The notes: generated from the sequence alone by a model not told the origin. A stretch of 33,852 bases of DNA from Saprospiraceae bacterium (GCA_016714785.1 JADKCC010000003.1:1-33852), one strand, 5' to 3'. Positions 17,005 to 27,896 are shown, counted from the first letter of the stretch. A program made the numbers and translations.

Positions 17005-18088
17005 TTATAATTCAATTGGAATGATGAGATTTCTACCCACAGATGGATGTATCAATTTAAGATATTGTAGACGACCAACTATGATAGCTGGATGTGTATT
17101 GAATTTATAAGCATACTCAATTAGGGTTTCATTGTCAATACTATAATTTGCCGTTATCTCTTCTTCTTGTTCTTTTGTAAGTAACCAATGGGCTGCAAAA
17201 TCGTCTGCTTCCTTTTCTTTAGCTAAATCACGATCGTTATACTCGATTGATTCAAGAAAGATGTCTTTTTTTCCATGCAGTAATATATGACCTGCTTCAT
17301 GGTAAAAAGTGAACCAAAAGCTATCATTCCTTTTGTATCTGCCTGATAATTGGATGAGTGGAGTACCATTAATCCACCTTGTACACCCATTGATAGGTGC
17401 TTTTGGAAGATTTGGAGTATAGACTACCTTGACACCTGCTTGAAGACAGTGATTTTGGAGCTTAGAAAAGAAATCATCTGGATGATTTGCTACAAGAGTT
17501 TTAATATTTGAAAGAGCATCTTTAAAAAGTTGTGGGCTATATTCTATGGCATCTAAATTTTGGGATTGGATTTCCCCTTGTCTTAGCCACGCAGAGATAG
17601 CATGAGGATGATTAGTAGATGCAAGAGATATTCTAAAGTCTAGCTTTAGTTGCTGCTTGAAATAGTAATCTTCCCAAGCATTTTGGTTTGCAAATGCAAA
17701 AAATGAAAGTAGAGCTGCGACTTTTCATGCCATGATGAACAAGCAGCTATCCAGTTTTTTTGATGAGATCATTAATTGGAAATTCTTTGCCCAAGGAATT
17801 GCTGCTTCTATAGTGGCTTTGTATTTTTTCTCGTGCTAAGTATTCATCATAGGAGCGCTGAAGATTTAGCCACAACCTAGCCGGTATTTTAGTAACTGAT
17901 TCAAATTGGATAGCCATATCTGGAGTAATGGCACTTTCGCCTTTTAGAATAGCTGAAATTGTTTTATCAGGCTTACCTGTTCGCAAAGCAAACTCTTTTG
18001 GACCCATCTCCATCTCATCTAATTTTTCAGCTAAAGTTTCACCTGGATGAGGAACTGATTCTGGAAAATATTGATTTTGAGTTGACAT
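17005..18088 (-). CDS. HigA-type antitoxin fused to ImmA/IrrE metallopeptidase (two frameshifts)
   Basis: About 361 residues. The N-terminal 110 residues are an XRE/HigA helix-turn-helix (HPGETLAEKLDEMEMG, TISAILKGESAITPDMA, IPARLWLNLQRSYDEY). The C-terminal half is a zinc peptidase of the ImmA/IrrE family with FYHEAGHILLHGKKD (HExxH) and KEKEADDFAAHWLL (third ligand Glu). Two single-base deletions split the frame: near 17750 (joining NDLIKKTG to IAACSSWHEK) and in the T4 run at 17722-17725 (joining to VAALLSFF). Fused HigA-ImmA/IrrE proteins of this length are a known architecture; the HTH represses the operon and the peptidase may remove a repressor or antitoxin upon stress. Starts 4 bp after higB and ends 11 bp before pAgo, placing it inside the same operon. 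Confidence 0.85.
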
Positions 18089-18092
18089 TTTA

Positions 18093-18432
18093 TTATTTTT
18101 CTTTATGATAGTTGACTATTTCTATTACTTCTACATCTAAAATCTCTATCCAAAGATATTGTCCATGGTTGTTGGTGGGTATAGGACTCACCTGAGGTCT
18201 AAAAATCAATCTATATGGTTGATCAGATCGCAAGCCCATTGTCCTTTTCGATCTTCTCGCAGCTCATGAAAGTTACCTGACAAAATCTTACATCTTCAAG
18301 TGACTCTGCATTTTGCAATTGAGATAATCTCAGTCGGAAGAATTTGGCTCTAATCTTGCCTAGTTCTTTGAGCATTAGCTTATCGTTATTAGCTATAGAC
18401 TCAATTTTTTTATTTGTAAAAGTAATATTCAA
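18093..18432 (-). CDS. higB: HigB/RelE-family mRNA interferase toxin (two frameshifts)
   Basis: About 113 residues after restoring two bases: one in the A4 run at 18282-18285 and one near 18224. Corrected segments read IESIANNDKLMLKELGKIRA, ESLEDVRFLSGNFHELRED, RKGQWACDLDQPYRLIFRP, and YLWIEILDVEVIEIVNYHK. The order fits HigB-like RelE-fold toxins, which cut ribosome-bound mRNA; the HELREDRKGQW and PYRLIF stretches carry the typical basic active-site face. The first usable start is TTG at 18432 (MNITFTNKK when read as fMet); no ATG is available, so either a TTG start or an indel at the start. It lies right behind a -7 box and operator palindromes, and 4 bp before the antitoxin gene. Toxin-first order is typical for higBA. 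Confidence 0.82.
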
Positions 18433-18434
18433 TG

Positions 18435-18442
18435 CAAAGATA
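18435..18442 (-). promoter_or_regulatory. -7 promoter box of the higBA-pAgo operon
   Basis: TATCTTTG on the minus strand matches TAnnTTTG and ends two bases before the presumed TTG start. Transcription would begin on or near the start codon, so the toxin mRNA may be leaderless. Confidence 0.5.
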
Positions 18443-18454
18443 TGATTATTTTAA

Positions 18455-18485
18455 TTAACATTAAGTGTTAAATAAATATTTAACA
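18455..18485. promoter_or_regulatory. Operator-like triple half-site palindrome
   Basis: Three TTAACA/TGTTAA half-sites in alternating orientation: TTAACA (18455-18460), TGTTAA (18466-18471), TTAACA (18480-18485). The last two form a perfect 9-bp inverted repeat with a 2-bp centre (18466-18485). It lies just upstream of the -7 box, the normal place for a HigA operator controlling the whole operon. Confidence 0.6.
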
Positions 18486-18637
18486 ATAATTTAGATACAA
18501 AGTACTGAAATAAGGTACGCACCATAAATATTTATTAATTACTTTAGGGATAAAACCCAAAAGTTCTTTCTTCTTCTGGGTGATCAAATGGTATTACATT
18601 GATGATCATTTTCATTGCAACCTATTTTTTAATTAAC

Positions 18638-20391
18638 TTATTCTACTGGTATTTTTACACCCAATACCTTTTCAATTTTTGAGTAAAACCAAGTCTGCCT
18701 TGCTTTTATAGCATCCTGATTCCATTGTTTATTATAAATGCATGAATTATAATCGTTGACTATCATTTGCGTTATCTGAAACTCCGTTATTTGAGTGTCT
18801 TTATCATTGTATTTCCCTTTTCCATTGTAAATGCTGATTTTTGTTTCAAATGGATTATTGCTCGCTTCACTATTTTTTGACCCTGAAAGTAAAGTCAAAT
18901 TAGCACATGAATTACCAATTTTTGTAAATATGTCTGATGAAATATGTGCCCATTCTGGATATTCAGAAAATTCCTGAGGTATTATATGTTCTAAATGGAG
19001 TTCTTTGTTGAGTTCAATGAAATGATTGTTCTTTGAATCTGTTGACGCATATTCAATTAAGCAAAATAAAGGTTTACACCAAGGTAGGCCATACATATCA
19101 TCTTTTAAATTTTTAATGAGATCGTCAATAATTTTGTCTGCTTCCATTTTAGTATGGATCGCTTCTGAGATTGTTTCAAAACTTGTTTTGTTTTTTACCA
19201 TCCCAATAAGATTGAATGACGTCTGTTTTACGGCAGTTAAAGTTTTACCTGCTACCCAATATGTGTAATAGTATTTTTTTAAGAGTGTGATTAAAGCATC
19301 CTTCTCAGGATAATTTACTTGATATGCTGCCAAGACTACAGCTTTCCAGTAAACACTCCAACGAAGGTATCTCAGTGCATATATATCCTTTGAAGTACTA
19401 TCTAAACAATTTTTATAGTTTAAAACAAAAGACTTAAATTCAGAAATTATTTCTAATGGATCTCTTTGGTCAAAGAGCTTGGTTAATTCATCATATAATG
19501 ATTTTTAGGATTGGTACCCAAAAGGTAATATTCATATACAATAAACAGATCGTTGATATTGTCATCAAATTCCTTAGAAATGTTTTCAATGTATATCCAC
19601 TCCTGTATGAATAAATCTTCTTTTTGCTTAACAAGCTCTTGATTTGAGCCATACTTTTCAAGTAGTTTCTCCAATAAGAAGCTTTTTATTAAATCTGCGT
19701 TGGTTAAGTCTAAACCACGGTCATTCAGGACCTGAAACAACTTTATTGCAAATCGCTTATCAGAACAGTCTATTCTAATGAGCATTACATGATTGAAAAT
19801 ATAATTTATAAACCCACTAGTAATTTCTTCGCCAAGGGCATTAAATTTTTCTCTTAAAATATGTGCTGTGTTTAGAAATTTGAATTTTGGTTCTTCATCT
19901 TTGAGAATTTCCTTTTTGAAAGGTTTTTTAATATGCGACGTATCACCTTTTACAATTAGTGACTCAAAGTCTGTATAGTGCTGAATGTGAGTATTAAGTT
20001 TAAGCCTATTGAACTCATCATCAACTATAATTGAATTTCTTAACTGTCTATTAGTTATTAATGATGGGTCGGGACTAGACGTCTTATTTAGACTCGGATA
20101 TAAATCTCTTACCACAGCGAACAATATAATTAAAGTAGTCATTCTCTGTTGACCATCAACAATGTCTCTGTAAGAAGAATTGTCTTGTGGGGCTGCTGTA
20201 ATAACTGACCCTAAAAAATAATTTTGTATACCATTTTCTCTTCCAAGGTCGGACCACAATTTATCTATTTCATCATCTGCCAATTTATATGGACGTTGAT
20301 ATCTTGGTATTTGATATAATGCATCAGCATCATTGAACAATTGTCTGATAGTAACTGATTTTGGGGTAAATGTTTCTTGTGTCTGGGACAT
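18638..20391 (-). CDS. GmrSD-like type IV restriction enzyme (DUF262-DUF1524), one frameshift
   Basis: About 584 residues after adding one A (plus-strand T5 at 19502-19506), which joins LLGTNPK to KSLYDELTKLFDQRDPLEII. N-terminal DUF262: IRQLFNDADALYQIPRYQRP and the catalytic IVDGQQRMTTLIIL. C-terminal DUF1524: HLEHIIPQEF (HxxP, His-Me-type nuclease centre) followed by NLTLLSGSKNSEASNNPF. This fused GmrS+GmrD order is that of NTP-dependent enzymes that cut modified (for example glucosylated hydroxymethyl-C) phage DNA. It follows the methyltransferase gene by 149 bp, so may have its own promoter. Type IV enzymes in a type IIG island must tolerate the local adenine methylation. Confidence 0.85.
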
Positions 20392-20540
20392 ATTAATTAG
20401 GTATTATTTTAAATTTACTTTAAAAAAAGAGTTTTGTTCATGATAATTTTTGGTTATTTAAAGGTTACATTAGGAAGGTTATCCACTATTTCCACCGTCT
20501 GTGTACTCAAATTGATAAATATTCTGCTCATTGAAAGTTA

Positions 20541-22151
20541 TTATTTTGATCGATTCATTCTTCTGTAAGAAAGCTTTTTCCAAATACTATTTGCAAGCGA
20601 TATTTCGGAACCTGATAAACCATAGCCATCTTTAAGAATCTTGTTATTGGTATATTCAAGTATTGTATGGATATCTACCTTTTTTCTTAACTTGACATCT
20701 ATAAATTCATATACTTCTGAATTGTCATTATTGTAAGGCAATAAGATTTTTTCAACTTCACTAGGCATTAACTCTAGGACTCCACCACCATAACTGCGAC
20801 CTACAATTTCAGCAAATGCAAAGGACAGTGAATTATAATAGCTCGCTATAAAGGCCTTTTTGTCTACATCACTTTTAATATTGACCCTGTGCATAGTATC
20901 CGTTGTATATGCTTTTGCACAATTATCTACAAGTTTTGGATATAAATTATTTCTTCTTACGAAAAGGGCATCAGAAAGTTTTATGGAGGGTACAACATAC
21001 CATTGGTCTCTAATACCTGTTTTATAACCCTTGTTAATTCCTTGGCTTTCGCCCATTGATATGTAATCTAATGCTCCTGGATAAGATTTAAGTGCACCGT
21101 TTGTGGGGAAAACCAATAAATGTGCCTTTGCACTCCCCTGTGCATTTAAAAGCCAATCCTTTTCATTAAATACCAGACTATTAACTTGTACACTTCTTCC
21201 TACCATAGGTTTAGCAAAATCATGTAATCTGTAAAAGTTTACAATCGAACTATCTACTGTAAAGAAATCATTACTTCCTGTTGTTATTCCGACTTCTACA
21301 TTTGCATATTGTCCAAGCGATTCAATTGATTTAGATTGAGCTATTTCTTCTAAAAAATCAATCTCTTTTTGCTCTAAAAAAGTAGAATGTCCATTTACTA
21401 TTTTTATGATCAATCCTTTTCTTTGGACTCTTTAATAGGTCAATATCTAACTTTTCAAGATCATCAGCATCTTTAACTTCAATGTGTTCAATTTGATGAG
21501 AGGCAGTATTATTCTTTTCACAAAGAAGCAATACAACTTCCTGCTGAATATCAGGAAATACTAGTTTTTCAAATGAGACTATATTTATTTTGTTGTAGAA
21601 CTTTGATAAAAACTCTCGAAGTTGCGTAGCATAAGATACTTGTAATAATTCTGCGGGAAGAACAAAACCTATTTTTCCAGTTTCTTTTAACAATAAACTT
21701 GATCCAACTACAAATGACACCCAGGCATTTGTAAGTTTTGAGTATTTTAAATTTGCTCTTTCAAATACCTTTACCGCTTCTAATTGTTGGTCAACATCAA
21801 AATATTGATACCTGATATATGGCGGATTTCCTACGATTATATCAAATCTTTTAGCAGTTTGATTGCAAAATTTGTGAAAATCTTCGTTTATAACTTCGGA
21901 TTTGTTTAATTGGACAGCACTGGCTTTTTGTGCTTCAATATTGTTAAATTCAATTGCTGTTGAACTATTAAATTTAAATATTCCGTTTTTGAGTTGATGT
22001 AAAAATACACCATCTCCGCAACTTGGTTCCAAAATATCTGCCGCCTTAGTTCCATTTATAGCCCACTTTAAAATGAATAAAGCTATTTTCTCAGGAGTGT
22101 AAAAAAAACCGCCCCTAAGTTTTCTTCTGTTGCATCTTTTATTAATTTCAT
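20541..22151 (-). CDS. N6-adenine DNA methyltransferase (TaqI/Eco57I-like), two frameshifts
   Basis: About 536 residues. Start ATG at 22151 overlaps the stop of the type IIG gene (ATGA), indicating translational coupling. Two indels: a missing G in the C4 run at 22112-22115 (giving NLGGGFFYTPEKIALFIL) and an extra base in the A6 run at 21376-21381 (joining WTFYF to LEQKEIDFLEEIAQ). Motif X is the FFYTPEKIA segment, motif I DILEPSCGDGVFL (SAM binding), motif IV IVGNPPYIRY (NPPY catalytic, N6-adenine gamma class). The C-terminal half carries a target-recognition-like region (NVEVGITTGSNDFF) and GRSYGGGVLELMPSEV. It may protect the same or another site. No nuclease domain is seen, so it probably backs up the type IIG enzyme. 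Confidence 0.87.
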
Positions 22152-25126
22152 TTATACATTTCTTTTATAAGTGGAACCAAAACATCTTCTGAGCCTAAAT
22201 CAAACAAATCAAATAAAAGGCTGTCCATTTGATTTTGAAGTGCACTAAAGGTCCTTGTTAAAGTTATTAAGGCTCTTTTATTAGATGAGTTATTATCAAT
22301 TTCATCATGATATTGAATAAGCTCTATTTGTAATTTTACAATACTGTCATGCAATAATACATCATTCTTATTTTGAAAATCAATTTCCCTTATTGGTAGA
22401 TTATTCAAAACTTTTGTACCCCTTGCTATGTAACCACCACGGAAGACTTCGCCAAGAATTGCACTAAACCATTCTACATACTTTGAGTTTAGAATGGCCT
22501 GTACGTAATAAATATTATACGGGCAATCAGAGGGCAAAACTAACCCACAGTAGCCAGCTGTCCCACCGGATGAAATTAATGTACCAAAATTATCAACAGC
22601 ATACTTGTTCCCTGAGATAGAACACCAACTATTAATTTTTGAGAGATACTACTGATTTCAAGACTTTGATGTCTTCCATATCTATGCCATTCATTTTGTG
22701 TAGATGGAGTAGGTTTAATATCTCTTGAAGGTTTGCTTAATTCAGTTCTATTTCTTATCAAATAAGAGTATGCTTCGGGAAAATTTTCACTTATATCTTC
22801 TAAGGAAATAAGTTCTGGTTTGTTGTCATTAAAAAAGTATGGGAATATAACTCTCGCATTTGGCTTAAATGAACGATACGTATATAAATTGTCTTCTCCT
22901 GCGGACGTTTGGAAATAAGGCTTGGTTATAGATTTTTCGATCTTATATGTATTACCCTTTTTTTCGAAATAATAAAATTTAGAATCTTCATCTATTGGTG
23001 TGAATACATATATCTTATTAGCACTTGTCTGTATTCCATTGAAAATGCCTTCTCTTCCTATAAGGTCTCTTAATTTTATACTTTGATCTAAAATTTTATT
23101 ATATGTGCTCTGTAATTTATTGGGTACTAATTCCCAAACTTCATCATTTACGTCACTTATATTTTTAATATCATAATAAAAAGAAGTTGCATCTCTTATC
23201 TTCCACTTTTCCAGATCGTTTACTTCACAATAATTATATGTTGGCTTTGTGTTATTTTCTAATTTTATAATACAAGTGTATGTAGTTTTATCATTAAATA
23301 GCTGGTTTGCACCAAAGGTTATATATGTATCCAAGTAACCATTGCTACTAAGCAATTGTCTTAATTTAATCCCTGAGCCTACTTTAATGAATTTACTTGG
23401 TATAATATAGCACAGAACACCATTTTCTTTCAGTAATGAAAGGCCCTTTTCAATGAAAAGGAAGTACTTGTCAAATTGCTTATAAGCTGACACGTAATGA
23501 CGCTTATATAAAGGCAACTCCAAAGGAGTGATATTTTTCATATCTTCTGACTTCATGTAAGGTGGATTTCCTACTATAACATCAAAAAGTAAATCAGGGA
23601 AATCGAATGGATTAATTATTTCATTTTCATTATGTGAGGATAATTTTGATGAGTCTATAAGCGAGTTGCCGAAGAAAAAATTATTACTTAAATCTGGTAA
23701 TACCGGGCTAAATGTGGATATTGTGGATGGGTCTTCGTTTTCTAGAACTTTCAAAAGCAAGCCAAACTTAGCAGCTTCAACCGCATTGAAATCTTTATCG
23801 ACACCATAAATGCAATTTAGCAAAAGATCTAATTTTATTCCAAAAGGTAGCTTATATGATTCTGGCCCTGTTTGAATTAATTGCCTTTTATCATTTTTCA
23901 AGTAATAATCGATAAAAATATCATTTAGTAATTGAAATAATTCTAATAGAAAAGCTCCTGACCCACAAGCAATATCCGCAAATTTCATTCTGAGAATTTC
24001 GGAAGGCGAAAAATTTTTGCACCTTTCTAATACTGCGAGCCTTAAAATTTCGGAAATAATGAACGTTGGTGTAGTTACTACATCCTTATCAATGTGTTCT
24101 GGTTTTTTAATTAAACCTACATTGTCACCCTGAAAACTTAATTTCTGTGATAAAAATATTTCATAAATACTTCCTAATATATCTGAGAGAAAACGGTAAA
24201 GAATAAGCACTTTGCGGATAATACAGCTGTTTTATAATTGCCCAGAAAACTGAACTTACATTCTCAATAATCTTGTCACTCAATAATTGGTCAAATAATC
24301 CAGAGTTGTATTTTTTATCCGCTTGTTTAAACTTTAGAATTAGTGAAGTATAGTCACTATCATCTGCTAGTTTTAGTAATGTTTGGTAAGTTTCAATTTC
24401 TCTATCTTCGCAAACTCTTAAAAATATTATCCTATTTAGATAACTCTGAACGATGTCATTTAATTCAGTGGGTGATATATTTCTATGAAAGTTATATATT
24501 TCCTGACCGAGTAAAATTCTCCATTGATTGATCTGAGTTAAAAATAAGGTATCAATACTATATTGGTTAATCTTTTCTTCTATAGATAACCATGTACTAT
24601 CAAAGTTACCATCATATACTGATGCCTTTCCAATTAAGAAACATATTTTATCAAAATTTGCTTCATATTCAGAATAATGATAAATTTTTATTAAAGCCAC
24701 ATGATGATTATCATCAGGATGTACTAAAACAGAAGTATCATATATTGCTAAATATTCAAAATTTGAAAGAATAGAAATTTTAAGTTTGGCTGTAAATCCA
24801 TACCTTCTGATCTGTTTTGCAGCTATAGCATCAGTCTCTATTTTAACAAATGGTTTTTTTGCTTCCACAAAAAACTTACGTTGTGAAAATAATCGAAAAG
24901 TATAATCTGGCTTTTTAGTATTTTCGTTAACATTACTTTTAAGTGCTTCTTCAACCAAAACTTCTCTTTCGTAAGTAGATTTGCCAGCAGCATTTTTAAT
25001 ATCCCATCCAAGTAATTCAAAAAATGGATCTAAGAAATCATTACGAAGCTGAGACTCATTATATGATTGTTTTATATAACTTTCCCTATTTTTATGGTAT
25101 TTATTTACAAGATCAGTAATCTTCAT
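22148..25126 (-). CDS. Type IIG restriction-modification enzyme (R-M-S fusion), two frameshifts
   Basis: About 992 residues. N-terminal nuclease: KKPDYTFRLF then FFVEAKKP, a PD-(D/E)xK site with Asp74, Glu88 and Lys90. Middle methyltransferase: DILGSIYEIFLSQKL, TTPTFIISEIL, motif I FADIACGSGAFLLE and motif IV VIVGNPPYMKSED. C-terminal target recognition: INGIQTSANKIYVF-like region and GRHQSLEI, then NSKYVEWFSAILGEVFRGG. Breaks: an extra base in the A4 run at 24190-24193 and a missing G in the CCC run at 22610-22612 (joining LSQG to NKYAVDNFGTLISSGG). One chain restricts and methylates an asymmetric site. Its ATG overlaps the stop of the XRE controller gene, and its stop overlaps the next methyltransferase start, so three genes are coupled. 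Confidence 0.9.
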
Positions 25127-25446
25127 TCCTTTACTTTTTGTTTTATTTGATACTTTACACTTGCTTCTGCAACCATCATTGCGTCTAAAGCTAAGTTACT
25201 ATCTTTAACTACATCGACAATCTGATCAGCTAACCAAAGAGTAAACAATTCATCTTGAGAAGCATTTAATACCTTTGCAAATATTGGTATAAGGTTTTTC
25301 TTTGCTAATCTTTCGCCCCTTTCTATTTTACTAAGATGTGGTGTATCCATATCCAATAAAGGAGCTAAATGACGTAATAAGAGCTTATTATTCTCCCTTA
25401 GTTGTCTAATTTTTGAGCCAAATTGATTTGATGAACTTGTTTGCAT
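25123..25446 (-). CDS. XRE-family controller protein for the restriction-modification genes
   Basis: About 107 residues from the ATG at 25446 (MQTSSSNQFGSKIRQLRE); a TTG at 25461 could add five residues but lies closer to the -7 box. HTH-3 fold: IRQLRENNKLLLRHLAPLL, then DTPHLSKIERGERLAKKNLI. The C-terminal tail (LFTLWLADQIVDVV) is typical of HTH proteins that precede Eco57I-like R-M genes. It overlaps the type IIG start by ATGA and should delay or balance expression of the restriction enzyme, as C proteins do. An AT-rich palindromic stretch just upstream is a likely operator. Confidence 0.85.
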   Translation of the reverse strand: MQTSSSNQFGSKIRQLRENNKLLLRHLAPLLDMDTPHLSKIERGERLAKKNLIPIFAKVLNASQDELFTLWLADQIVDVVKDSNLALDAMMVAEASVKYQIKQKVKE

Positions 25447-25468
25447 AAACTGACTTGTCAAATTTTGG

Positions 25469-25500
25469 CAAATATATTACTTATATTCAATATATCAATT
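25469..25500 (-). promoter_or_regulatory. Promoter and operator-like repeats of the R-M operon
   Basis: Minus strand: -7 box TATATTTG (25469-25476) preceded by AT-rich inverted words ATATTGAATAT and TAATATAT (to 25500). This suits autoregulation by the XRE controller. Confidence 0.4.
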
Positions 25501-25506
25501 AAAGAG

Positions 25507-27579
25507 TTATGCATTTATTTTTCGGTAATGACCTGCCTTTATCTTTTCCAATTTAATACCTAATGCATTTTTTAGTAATGAATCTATCGTCCTATCAGCC
25601 AAACCAAGTGGCTTACCAATCTCGATGGCTTGTTGACGTGTAAACTCTTGGGGTAATTGCTCGAAAAAGTCAGATTTTGCCTTGCTTGAATTGGTAAACG
25701 GTTGCTGATTGTTTTGATTTGGTAGATTATTGTACATGAGTAAGCTATGAGCTAGAAAAGTTTCGCACAAGATAAGTGATGTGTTAAAATCAAGGTCTTG
25801 ACATTTGAGTTGCGTTTTTAGCTCTGCGGTGTCACATTTTCTTAATGCAGATAGAATCATTGCTATACGAAAACAAACTAAACCTAAACGAAACACAACC
25901 GCTGATGCATCATCCCCATTAAAAACTGCTACATCCTGGAGGTATTGAGAAAAAGTAACATTGAGTTTTGCCCATTGATCTTGGGTTAATGAAAACTCAG
26001 TAGGATCAATAGAAAGAAAATCAATACCATTCAGGACCATTGTGGATAGATTGTCAAAATGATCATTTAACACAATATTTGATGCAGAGACGGAAGGGTC
26101 AAGCCAAACCACTTCATTCTTGAATGCATAGAAAAGAAATCGAGAGAATAGCCCATCTTCGGCAGAAGCTATCAAACGTGGTACCTGCGCTGGTGTACCT
26201 GATAGACAAACGGCCAACTTTGGTTCTTTGATTTCAATGTACTCATTGTTTGTTTTTCTTGAGAAAGCATACTTTTCATGGTGAAATGCTGCTCGAAGCA
26301 CCGGAGAATAATCACCCCAATCTTGTTTTTTAGCCCCACTCATGGCATCTGCTTCGGTTTCACAAATGATGCCTTCGCCACCATTGTTTTGTAAGTGCTC
26401 GATCATCCGTGATGCAGAACTATCAGCAGGTATAAAAACTATGCGGAATTTAGGTTCTTGTGGTTTCTCTGGTTGTGGATCATTTTTGTGCTTTGTTCTA
26501 CATTCAGACTTAAATGACTCAAAATCAATATTAAACTCAGCTTGTGCATCACGACTGGCTTTTAAAACTCTTTCGTGGTATTTGTCGGCTAATCGTTTAG
26601 CATTTTTAATAATCAAAAATGTGATCAGGAATGGCTGGGGTGGACTTTAAGTAATCTTCATCATCAATTGGCTTCTCTATAGACTCCTTCTTGTTAATAT
26701 CAGACTTTGTATAGTTCGCAAACTTTGCATGTTCAGCAAAGTGATTGGTATAGGCACTTTTGACAGATGCTCTGATTTGAGAATGTTTTAGATCAAACTT
26801 CTGGATACATAAATCTTCACAATCTAGCTGGGAAATGCCTGATCTATTGCAATTGGAAGCCAATTGATAAATGTAGTTATTTCGATTTCCTTCGGAAGAA
26901 GCCATGTTATTCGTAAATTCAATCATCTGATTGAATTTGAAGTCAAGACTAAGATCTGGAACTTGCTCCATAATAAAAGGAACTGTCGGAATAGGCAAAG
27001 GATTTTGGAGCAATTGGCAAATCTTCATCAGGTAAAGTCGATTTTAAACTTAGTTGCTGAAAGACTTCGATATGCAAGTGGATCAAAACCTGACAAAACA
27101 AAGCCTGGTTATGTCCTTACATTTTTCATCAGCCATAAATCCGAAGGTTATCATAGTAATCTTTCACTTGCTGATATGCTAAAGCATGGTGTCAGAACCA
27201 GAATTGACTTCGTGAAAACTTTTAAACCATCGCCCATTGGGCTTACAAAAGCAAGGACTGTGAAAGGACAAGCTGAGACTATTTCTTTTATGGATAAAAG
27301 ATCGCTAGGAGATAGCTTGTCATAATCTAAGTGTGTGTATGAACTGTACATCTCTAAATTATCAGCCTTACGTCGGGCATTAAAAATGCCAGAAGGTGTG
27401 AAGGCAGGAAGTTTCTTTTTGAGTTCTTCAGCTTTGTCTTTATCTCCAAATATCTTTTCAGCACGGTAGTCTTTAATTTGGTGTTCATACTTGCCGTTGA
27501 TGATATTCTTCCCAAGCTCAATAATATTGACTTTTCCACTAGGTGTAGTAAAGTCCGTAAATAAACTAAATGTAGCCAT
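25507..27579 (-). pseudogene. VirE-N/DUF3987 mobile-element protein with internal deletion and several frameshifts
   Basis: The N-terminus (MATFSLFTDFTTPSGKVNI, IFNARRKADNLEMYSSYTHL, DYDKL) is a BT4734-like VirE N-terminal domain. The C-terminal part (LQNNGGEGIICETEADAM, KLAVCLSGTPAQVPRLI, GLFSRFLFYAF) is the DUF3987 primase/helicase-like domain common in Bacteroidota integrative elements. Between 26980 and 27210 at least four frame changes are needed to follow the family pattern (YQQVKDYYDNL, KDITRLCF, FDPLAYRSLSATKF). At 26606-26626 the text jumps from STPAIPDHIF to KNAKRLADKYHERVLKASRD, so the segment that normally carries the Walker A GKG loop is missing. The protein is probably non-functional unless this is an assembly collapse. 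Next gene upstream is the HTH protein, 2 bp away. Confidence 0.75.
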
Positions 27580-27581
27580 GA

Positions 27582-27884
27582 TTATCTCCTTTTGTTTTTG
27601 ATGAGATAATTGGTTGCTTCTCTGTCGATCTCATCAGAAGATGATTGTCGGTTACGCTGCAACCATTGGTCCAATTCTTCCCTGCGGAAGTAGAGCTTTT
27701 TGCCTTGTGGACAAAAATGTGGAATTTGTCTTGTACTGGTGAGCTTGTATAAATGAGATTCACTTATATCAAGATACTTGGCAGCTTCAGAAAGATTTAA
27801 GACTGTTTTCTGAAGGATGTTTTGCTCATCTAGCTTATTAGCAATTTCGGTGAGCTTGTCTAGAATTAAATTGTCCTGTGTCAT
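27582..27884 (-). CDS. Excisionase-like helix-turn-helix protein
   Basis: Intact 100-residue protein. The segment LNLSEAAKYLDISESHLYKL, RQIPHFCPQGKKLYFRREEL and DQWLQRNRQ is the HTH_17/Xis (MerR-like winged helix) domain. Such proteins bind near attachment sites and bias integrases towards excision, or act as regulators. The N-terminal 30 residues form a likely coiled-coil helix (LDKLTEIANKLDEQN). It sits between VirE-N/DUF3987 (2 bp) and the unknown protein (12 bp), the usual order in Bacteroidota integrative elements. Confidence 0.85.
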   Translation of the reverse strand: MTQDNLILDKLTEIANKLDEQNILQKTVLNLSEAAKYLDISESHLYKLTSTRQIPHFCPQGKKLYFRREELDQWLQRNRQSSSDEIDREATNYLIKNKRR

Positions 27885-27896
27885 ATTTAAAAAATT

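Noticed and set aside
18481..18520. GATACAAA word as left attachment site matching the mnmE 3' end
   Set aside because: Only about eight bases agree with 30090-30100, which is expected by chance in AT-rich DNA, and the site lies inside the defence gene block.
18544..18615. 23-codon minus-strand frame (MKMIINVIPFDHPEEERTF...)
   Set aside because: It follows the GmrSD-like stop and looks peptide-like, but is too short to support without conservation data.
20454..20531. 25-codon minus-strand frame (MSRIFINLSTQTVEIVDN...) between methyltransferase and GmrSD-like gene
   Set aside because: Plausible composition but no family or conservation evidence; may be chance in a 149-bp gap.
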